A model generated the notes under the pieces. That model saw only the letters and a program-made list of their open reading frames with translations, was not told where the DNA came from and did not search any database. Positions 57,848-64,000 of a stretch of 64,000 nucleotides of DNA are shown here, piece after piece (positions within the stretch are counted from its first letter, which is position 1; each line of letters begins with the position of its first letter). Where the stretch lies: NCBI RefSeq assembly GCF_002368335.1, contig NZ_AP018288.1, forward strand, positions 3,429,044 through 3,493,043, in the 5' to 3' direction. The translations under genes were made by a program, and so were the position numbers. Source of the stretch: Nostoc sp. NIES-4103 (GTDB taxonomy: Bacteria > Cyanobacteriota > Cyanobacteriia > Cyanobacteriales > Nostocaceae).

Positions 57848-58144
57848 CTAGTTCCCCCTTCGATACCTAACAGGGCGCTGGCTGCCTGGGATACCCCATT
57901 GGTCATATACAAACTCCGGGGTAACAAAGGGTCTATCAGTCCATTCCACAGTTATTTTAGTTGCCTTGGTAATCTGTTGACCTTTCTGGACTGCCATACC
58001 TATTGCCTCTGCCTTAGCCCTTCTGATAGCTCTCTGAGTAAGAATATACCCGGAGATATGGTACTCAACCCCATCTAAGATAACTACAAACATTTGATGT
58101 CCTCTGTATGTAGTCCTTATTGTAATCTGCCTATTTACCCTCAA
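57848..58144 (-). CDS. Hypothetical protein (98 aa)
   Basis: MRVNRQITIRTTYRGHQMFV then DGVEYHISGYILTQRAIRRA and a basic tail (RPVRYRRGN) suggest a small DNA- or RNA-contacting protein. It is leftward among rightward genes; no family is recognised. The upstream spacer contains AATGTAACC repeats. Confidence 0.45.
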   Translation of the reverse strand: MRVNRQITIRTTYRGHQMFVVILDGVEYHISGYILTQRAIRRAKAEAIGMAVQKGQQITKATKITVEWTDRPFVTPEFVYDQWGIPGSQRPVRYRRGN

Positions 58145-58454
58145 TCTCTAATAGACTTTTGGGTAACTTGTACCTTCACATCCTCCCTGATTCCTCGGTA
58201 TGTTACCCCAGAAGAGAGAGACAGAAGGTTACACTAATGTAACCTAAATGTAACCAGGGGTTTCTAAAATGTAACCTGGGATGTACTAGGCTACCATTGG
58301 GCAACTAAAGACTATTTTTAAGTATTGTTTTACACCTGTGTATTCCTCTAGTTTCCATAGGGACAGAGAGGAAAAATCTATATGTTATAAGGCTTCTAGT
58401 TTGCCATTGATGTGCTACAATACTTAGGAAAGGGATATAAATAGGGACATAAAC
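58145..58454. other. Intergenic region with AATGTAACC repeats
   Basis: Three AATGTAACC repeats (58236-58244, 58247-58255 and 58268-58276) lie between divergent genes. A 19-residue frame at 58455-58514 begins beyond it with a plausible site but is too short to support. Confidence 0.6.
58236..58276. repeat. Three AATGTAACC direct repeats
   Basis: Two are 11 bases apart and the third 21 bases further on, between the leftward gene at 57848 and the rightward genes. They may be binding sites of one of the element's RHH regulators. Confidence 0.6.
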
Positions 58455-58541
58455 ATGGGCAAGAAGACCAGAGGGGTTAACAAACTTCATAGTGCGGCTA
58501 ATGGTAGCAGTTAATGCCCATAGCCGGGAACAGGCGAGACA

Positions 58542-58841
58542 ATGGTACTTAAGGCATCCAGAAGTACCCAGACCGGATTGGATGGAATAGCGGCGATCGC
58601 AGAAGGATTAACCAAGATGTTGATATTTGAAGAACCAAAATGTATTTTAGTTACTGATTTAGGTAACAAGGTAGAAATCGATGAAGCCAAGTTAATATCT
58701 GCTAAACCTTACAGCAGCAAGGGTATAGACGCGAGGTATTTTGAAGTAACTGTAGAGCCTGACACCACCTATGTGGTGGATATGGTAGCTGTCAGTGGAC
58801 ATGTAAGAGAAGTTATTCTACAGGCTTATGACTGCCTGTAA
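58542..58841 (+). CDS. Hypothetical protein (99 aa)
   Basis: MVLKASRSTQTGLDGIAAIA begins a small alpha/beta protein; the C-terminal half (FEVTVEPDTTYVVDMVAVSG) is mostly beta strands. No motif is recognised. It is followed closely by another small gene, in an operon-like order. Confidence 0.5.
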   Translation: MVLKASRSTQTGLDGIAAIAEGLTKMLIFEEPKCILVTDLGNKVEIDEAKLISAKPYSSKGIDARYFEVTVEPDTTYVVDMVAVSGHVREVILQAYDCL

Positions 58842-58865
58842 CTTACACAGAGCATTAGTCCCCTT

Positions 58866-59084
58866 ATGTGGCAAGTAACTATTGATGGTCAGGTAATCAC
58901 AGGTGACATGGTGAGCCGAGTGATAGCCTATGACCGCGAGGGTAATGAAAGAGAAGACTATTACAGCCCAGAGGTATACTTTTATACCTTAGAGTTATCC
59001 ACAGGTGAAGAAATAGATGTGCTTCGGGACGACTTAGACCACACAACTGAAGAGTTACTTCTGGATGCCATAGTAACCATATGA
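58866..59084 (+). CDS. Hypothetical acidic protein (72 aa)
   Basis: MWQVTIDGQVITGDMVSRVI followed by an acidic, Tyr-rich segment (NEREDYYSPEVYFYTLELS). Its stop overlaps the start of a 25-residue membrane peptide (ATGA). No family known. Confidence 0.5.
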   Translation: MWQVTIDGQVITGDMVSRVIAYDREGNEREDYYSPEVYFYTLELSTGEEIDVLRDDLDHTTEELLLDAIVTI

Positions 59085-59158
59085 TAACCTACCTGGCTTC
59101 TCTATTAACCCTGGCTGCGATCGCCGGGGTTTTTGGTATACTCCTAACCTCTTCCTAG
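59081..59158 (+). CDS. Small membrane peptide (25 aa)
   Basis: MITYLASLLTLAAIAGVFGI and a short tail form one membrane helix. Its ATG overlaps the preceding stop. It is supported only by coupling and hydrophobicity. It is the last gene before the right end of the element. Confidence 0.4.
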   Translation: MITYLASLLTLAAIAGVFGILLTSS

Positions 59159-59164
59159 CCCCTA

Positions 59165-59190
59165 TTTTTGATAGACAACTTGATAGACTA
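59165..59190. repeat. Subterminal arm repeat, right end
   Basis: TTTTTGATAGACAACTTGAT followed by AGACTA, nearly identical to the left copy (50904-50929) and in the same orientation. It lies about 65 bases inside the right attachment repeat. Confidence 0.7.
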
Positions 59191-59255
59191 TGGGGACATT
59201 TTAAGGATTCTGGTAGCTTAATCAACCAGCCATTAGGGGTTCTGAGTGTGCCCAA

Positions 59256-59303
59256 CATGAACGTGCAGGAGTTGTGCGTAGTGAACTGATAATAGAGTGA
59301 TAT
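59256..59303. repeat. Right attachment-site repeat (attR) of the 8.4-kb element
   Basis: Exact copy of the 48 bases at 50831-50878, holding the last codons of the M14 gene without the gene itself. It marks the right end of the integrated element. Confidence 0.9.
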
Positions 59304-59452
59304 TATTTGATCAAAATTTACAAGCTATTTCACATTGTTGACTGATGACTGTTATCAGTTATCGGTCAACGGCCCTGTTTTTTAGTCGTCGCTACGTGTA
59401 GCTGAATTCGACCTAGTAATATCAAGTCCGGTAAATTGACCATAATAAAAAC

Positions 59453-59519
59453 ACCCCACCCCCAACCCTTCCCCGTTCACGGGGAGGGGAACGAAAGCGT
59501 AGCTTTTGGGGGGTGGGGT
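59453..59519. repeat. G+C-rich inverted repeat
   Basis: ACCCCACCCCC and GGGGGTGGGGT form 11-bp arms around an internal CCCCG-TTCA-CGGGG hairpin and a GAAAGCGTAGC segment. It is a type of mobile intergenic repeat found across Nostoc genomes. Confidence 0.65.
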
Positions 59520-59558
59520 TCTTCAGTTTTAATAAGTATAAGCGCAGACATGATATTA

Positions 59559-59782
<224 letters not shown>

Positions 59783-60313
59783 TAATCACTACGAATAGAG
59801 AAAAATACTATCCCCAAACTTAACCTTAAACATAATCATAAATTGAGCGATCGCATTTCTATTTTGTCTTTTAAGCATAGTTGTTAAGAAAGTATTTAGT
59901 AACAAGATTTAGGGATTATTTTGTGCTGAAACTAACAAGCAAAGAAAAGTACCCTCAAGGGTAATATCACAGATAAATCTCAGAATTTATGTTACATTAC
60001 TAAGCGATCGCATTAATTGCCTGAAAATAAGTAAAGCCAAGCTCAGGAAGTCAATAATGATGAAATTGAAACTGATCATCAGCTTCTTAAACTTGATTGA
60101 GCAGCACTTGCATTTGCGGACGACAATCGTTCAGCTAACAGAATTGACATTCATACATCGGACTTGGAATTACATCACAGAAAGTCAGCAAAAAGCTATC
60201 CCTCCCTAGGAAGTGATAGCTTTCCTGGCGACTTGGAACATTGGACATGAACCTCTGTTTGCCATTCGCCACACTTTGTCCTGGCATAAACATTTAACAA
60301 AGGAAAAACATCT

Positions 60314-63300
60314 GTGGTCAATTATATTTACGGTACATCCGGCAATGATACACTCGCTGGTACTGTTATCGATGACTATATCTATGCTGGAGGAGGTAAC
60401 GACTCAGTTAATGGTGGTGCTGGTAACGATAGTCTTGATGGCGATACCGGCAATGACACCCTAAATGGTGGTGATGGCGATGACTCAATTGAAGCCAGTG
60501 ATAGCTATGGCACCGTGAATGTCGAACAAATCGATGGTGGGCAAGGCTTTGACTACCTGAGTTTAGATAATTCCGCAGCCACTAGCAACTTAAGTGTCAC
60601 CTACACCAACTCCACAAATGGCACAGTTTCCAATGGCACTACCTTTAAAAACATTGAAAGTCTCAGGCTAGAAACTGGTAGCGGTAACGACACCATTAAT
60701 GTCACCTATGTGGGTAATGCCAACATAGATGGCAATGTTGGCAATGATTCCATCACCACAGGCAATGGTAGTGATAACCTTTATGGAGGTAGTGGCAATG
60801 ACACCCTCAACGCTGGTGCTGGTAACGATACCCTTGGCAATAGCATTTATGGCGAGGCTGGTAATGATGTCCTAAATGCAGGTGATGGCGATGATAGCAT
60901 TTACCTCAACGATGGCAATTTGAATGTCGAACAAATCGATGGTGGGCAAGGCTTTGATTATGTACAGTGGGATGTAACTTTTAACTCTACTAATTTAACT
61001 TTCATCTACACCAACTCAGCAAATGGCACAGTCTCCAATGGTTCTACCTTCAAAAATATCGAAAGTTTAGAACTATATACAGGTAACGGCAATGACACAA
61101 TTAATGTCACTGCTTTAGGTAATGCCGAAATTTATACCAACGGCGGCAATGATTCTATCACCACAGGCAATGGTAACGATACCCTAGAGGGTGGTGATGG
61201 TAATGACACCCTCAACGCTGGTGCCGGTAACGATAGACTTTCTGATGGTGCAGGTAATGACATCCTCAACGGCGGTGATGGCGATGACAATATTTACATC
61301 AATGTAGGTAGTGCGGGAGTCGAAACAATCAATGGTGGACAAGGCTTTGACTACCTAGAGTTGGATATAGGCGATCTCACTAGCAACTTAACTATCACTT
61401 ACACCAACTCCACAAATGGCACAGTTTCTAATGGCACTACCTTTAAAAATATCGAAAGCCTAAAACTAGTAAGTGGTACCGCCAACGACACCATTAATGT
61501 CACTTATGTGGGTAATGCAAACATTGCTGGTAATGCTGGTAATGACTCCATCACCACAGGTAATGGTTACGATACCCTAGATGGTGGTAATGGCAATGAC
61601 ACCCTCAACGCTGGTGCCGGTAACGATAGGCTTTCTGATGGTGCAGGTAATGACATCCTCAACGGTGGTGATGGCGATGACAATATTTACATCAATGTAG
61701 GTAGTGCGGGAGTCGAAACAATCAATGGTGGGCAAGGCTTTGACTACCTAGAGTTGGATATAGGCGATCTCACTAGCAACTTAACTATCACTTACACCAA
61801 CTCCACAAATGGCACAGTTTCTAATGGCACTACCTTTAAAAATATCGAAAGCCTAGAACTAGTAAGTGGTAGCGGCAACGACACCATTAATGTCACTTAT
61901 GTGGGTAATGCAAACATTACTGGTAATGCTGGTAATGACTCTATCACTACAGGCAATGGTAGAGATACCCTTTATGGAGGTAGTGGTAATGACACCCTCA
62001 ACGCTGGTGCTGGTAATGATATCCTTGGCGATAGCATTTATGGGGATGCTGGTAATGATGTCTTTAATGCAGGTGATGGCGATGACTCAATTGAAGCCAG
62101 TGATAGCTATGGCACTGTGAACGTTGAACAAATCGATGGTGGGCAAGGCTATGACTACCTGAGTTTAGATAATTCCGCAGCCACTAGCAACTTAAGTGTC
62201 ACCTACACCAACTCCACAAATGGCACAGTTTCCAATGGCACTACCTTTAAAAACATAGAAAGTCTCAGACTAGAAACTGGTAGCGGTAACGACACCATTA
62301 ATGTCACTTATGTGGGTAATGCCATCATATATGGCAATGGTGGCAATGATTCCATCACCACAGGCAATGGTAATGATTACCTTTATGGAGGTAGTGGCAA
62401 TGACACCCTCAACGCTGGTGCTGGTAACGATACCCTTGGCAATAGCATTTATGGCGAGGCTGGTAATGATGTCCTAAATGCAGGTGATGGCAATGACACA
62501 ATTTACGCCAGCGATGGCAGTTTAGGAGTCGAACAAATCGATGGTGGGCAAGGCTTTGACTACCTGAGTTTAGATAATTCCGCTGCCACTAGCAACTTAA
62601 GTGTCACCTACACCAACTCCACAAATGGCACAGTCTCCAATGGCACTACCTTTAAAAACATTGAAAGTCTCAGGCTAATAACTGGCAGCGGTAACGACAC
62701 CATTAATGTCACTGTTGCGGGTAATGCCATCATATATGGCAATGGCGGCAATGATTCCATCACCACAGGCAATGGTAACGATAACCTTAGTGGTGGTGCT
62801 GGGAATGACACCCTCAACGCTGGTGCTGATAACGATGCCCTCTATGGCGGTGCTGGTAATGACAGCCTCAATGCTGGGGCTGGTAACGATTTCCTGGATG
62901 GCGGTGATGGCAATGATGTCATCAATGGCGGTAATGGAGATGACGAAATTGACTATGGTGGGATTTTAGCATCCCCAGGAGTAGACACCATCGATGGTGG
63001 GCTGGGTAATGACAGTTTAGATATTGATTTTTCCTTGAATAGTAACAACTTCACCATCACTTACACCAACACTGCATCGGGAAGCATCTCCAACGGCACA
63101 ACTTTTAAAAATATTGAACGTTTGTCTGTAGAAACCTATACTGGCAACGACACAATCAATGTCAGTGCAGCTACTTATGCTAATGTACAGACCAACGCTG
63201 GCAATGACTCTATTACCACCGGTGGCGGCAACGATTATCTAGCAGGAGGTAATGGCAATGACACCCTCACTAGTGGGGCTGGTGATGACTACATTTCTGA

Positions 63301-64000
63301 TGGGTATGGTGTAGACACAATAGTTGCTGGCACAGGTAATGACCGTTTGGATTTGGACATTTCCTCCGCCACTACCAATTTAACTGTCACTTACACCAGC
63401 ACTACCAGTGGCACAGTGTCCAACGGCACAACATTTCGGGATATTGACCGTTTGTACTTAACAACAGGTATTGGTAACGACAACATTAATGTGACTGCTG
63501 CCAATTTTGCCTCTGTTAATGGTGGTGTTGGTAATGACACTATCACGACTGGCATCGGCGATGATACCTTGACTGGGGATGATGGTAACGATAGCCTTAA
63601 CAGCGGTGCTGGAGATGACAACCTTTATGGTGGTTATGGTAACGATACCCTAAATGCTAGGGCTGGTAATGACTATCTTTCAGGCGGTGCTGGTAATGAT
63701 AGCCTTAGTGCTGGGGCTGGCAATGACTCGCTTTATGACGGTTCAGGAGTAGATACCATTAGCGGGGGTTCTGGCTATGACTATCTCAATTTAAATTTTT
63801 CCAATTACATTGTGCCATTAACCGTTACCTACACCAGCTCCACAAATGGTACAGTTTCCACTGGTACTAACTTTAGAGAAATTGAAAGCCTGGAACTAGA
63901 AGCCGGTAGCGCCAGCGACATTATCAACGTGACTGCGGCAGTTGCAGAAATTTATGGTGGTTACGGTAATGACTCGATTACCACAGGTGCAGGTAACGAT
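60314..64000 (+). CDS. RTX-type calcium-binding repeat protein, 3' end beyond window
   Basis: The frame stays open for at least 1229 codons from a GTG at 60314 (AAAGGA 10 bases upstream) to the window end. Repeats of the GGxGxDxLxx nonapeptide (GGSGNDTLNAGAGNDTL) alternate with a longer beta module (TINVTYVGNANI, TNGTVSNGTTFKNIESL). Nine modules of about 400 bp are seen, and groups of four recur with a period of 1602 bp. RTX proteins bind calcium and are usually exported by type I secretion; the C-terminal export signal should lie beyond the window. No enzymatic domain is visible so far. No secretion genes are in view. Confidence 0.85.
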   Translation, partial: MVNYIYGTSGNDTLAGTVIDDYIYAGGGNDSVNGGAGNDSLDGDTGNDTLNGGDGDDSIEASDSYGTVNVEQIDGGQGFDYLSLDNSAATSNLSVTYTNSTNGTVSNGTTFKNIESLRLETGSGNDTINVTYVGNANIDGNVGNDSITTGNGSDNLYGGSGNDTLNAGAGNDTLGNSIYGEAGNDVLNAGDGDDSIYLNDGNLNVEQIDGGQGFDYVQWDVTFNSTNLTFIYTNSANGTVSNGSTFKNIESLELYTGNGNDTINVTALGNAEIYTNGGNDSITTGNGNDTLEGGDGNDTLNAGAGNDRLSDGAGNDILNGGDGDDNIYINVGSAGVETINGGQGFDYLELDIGDLTSNLTITYTNSTNGTVSNGTTFKNIESLKLVSGTANDTINVTYVGNANIAGNAGNDSITTGNGYDTLDGGNGNDTLNAGAGNDRLSDGAGNDILNGGDGDDNIYINVGSAGVETINGGQGFDYLELDIGDLTSNLTITYTNSTNGTVSNGTTFKNIESLELVSGSGNDTINVTYVGNANITGNAGNDSITTGNGRDTLYGGSGNDTLNAGAGNDILGDSIYGDAGNDVFNAGDGDDSIEASDSYGTVNVEQIDGGQGYDYLSLDNSAATSNLSVTYTNSTNGTVSNGTTFKNIESLRLETGSGNDTINVTYVGNAIIYGNGGNDSITTGNGNDYLYGGSGNDTLNAGAGNDTLGNSIYGEAGNDVLNAGDGNDTIYASDGSLGVEQIDGGQGFDYLSLDNSAATSNLSVTYTNSTNGTVSNGTTFKNIESLRLITGSGNDTINVTVAGNAIIYGNGGNDSITTGNGNDNLSGGAGNDTLNAGADNDALYGGAGNDSLNAGAGNDFLDGGDGNDVINGGNGDDEIDYGGILASPGVDTIDGGLGNDSLDIDFSLNSNNFTITYTNTASGSISNGTTFKNIERLSVETYTGNDTINVSAATYANVQTNAGNDSITTGGGNDYLAGGNGNDTLTSGAGDDYISDGYGVDTIVAGTGNDRLDLDISSATTNLTVTYTSTTSGTVSNGTTFRDIDRLYLTTGIGNDNINVTAANFASVNGGVGNDTITTGIGDDTLTGDDGNDSLNSGAGDDNLYGGYGNDTLNARAGNDYLSGGAGNDSLSAGAGNDSLYDGSGVDTISGGSGYDYLNLNFSNYIVPLTVTYTSSTNGTVSTGTNFREIESLELEAGSASDIINVTAAVAEIYGGYGNDSITTGAGND

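Larger units (their letters stand above)
50879..59303. mobile_element. 8.4-kb integrative element without a recognisable integrase
   Basis: Bounded by the 48-bp direct repeats (50831-50878 and 59256-59303), and carrying subterminal paired TTGATAGAC arms at both ends. Gene content: a regulatory pair with a divergent operator region, five small RHH-type or paralogous proteins, a VirE/D5-like helicase, an iteron field and several small unknown genes. No tyrosine or serine recombinase, capsid or terminase large subunit was recognised. The arrangement matches a phage satellite or integrated plasmid that uses a recombinase from another source. Confidence 0.85.

Noticed and set aside
60213..62969. 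Small methionine-rich frames over the RTX gene
   Set aside because: They are other-frame readings of the repeat DNA; the long in-frame RTX sequence explains the region.

Overview
The window is chromosomal DNA of a heterocyst-forming, Nostoc-like cyanobacterium (inference). The signs are the very frequent HIP1 palindrome GCGATCGC, short tandem heptamer arrays (CCCAATC, CCCAGTC and CAGTTGT types), a nitrogenase NifD gene, a Psb34-like photosystem II assembly protein, DUF2887 and Uma2 families, and a caspase-like receptor protein.

Layout. (1) 1-1246: one small membrane-type gene, then the first 65 codons of a DUF2887 gene. (2) 1247-20379: a 19.1-kb integrated element that splits this gene; the rest resumes in frame at 20380. 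Its left arm (minus strand) holds phage-type genes: tail or fibre-like proteins, an 893-residue coiled-coil protein and a holin-like protein. Its right arm holds a small tyrosine recombinase, a lysin-like protein, ribbon-helix-helix (RHH) regulators, a DnaB-N/RepA-like replicative helicase with iteron-like repeats inside the gene, a P-loop ATPase, and an IS110-family DEDD recombinase behind a structured 0.3-kb leader. I see no capsid, portal or large terminase. (3) 20380-50830: mostly ordinary chromosome. Genes include dnaG, a cell-wall amidase-like protein with two substituted catalytic positions, psb34, HNH and GIY-YIG nucleases, a cupin, an SH3 protein, an SDR, a GNAT, an orphan nifD without nifH or nifK, purB, an ABC-2 permease, an EACC1-like/caspase-receptor pair, Uma2 and hicA remnants, an EamA transporter near an orphan CIRCE operator, a membrane desaturase and an M14 carboxypeptidase. 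Several MITEs and one deletion junction (truncated hydrolase against truncated DedA) show active decay. (4) 50831-59303: an 8.4-kb integrative element bounded by 48-bp direct repeats at the 3' end of the M14 gene. It carries RHH regulators, a VirE/D5-like helicase, a GGGACTC iteron field and a repeat-rich non-coding block, but no recognisable integrase. (5) 59304-64000: nested small repeats, then a long open RTX-type calcium-binding repeat protein that runs off the window.

The two elements look like independent replicating or integrating units: each pairs a replicative helicase with its own repeat field and RHH regulators. The first encodes a recombinase. The second appears to depend on one supplied in trans, as phage satellites often do (inference). 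No tRNA, rRNA or CRISPR array was seen.
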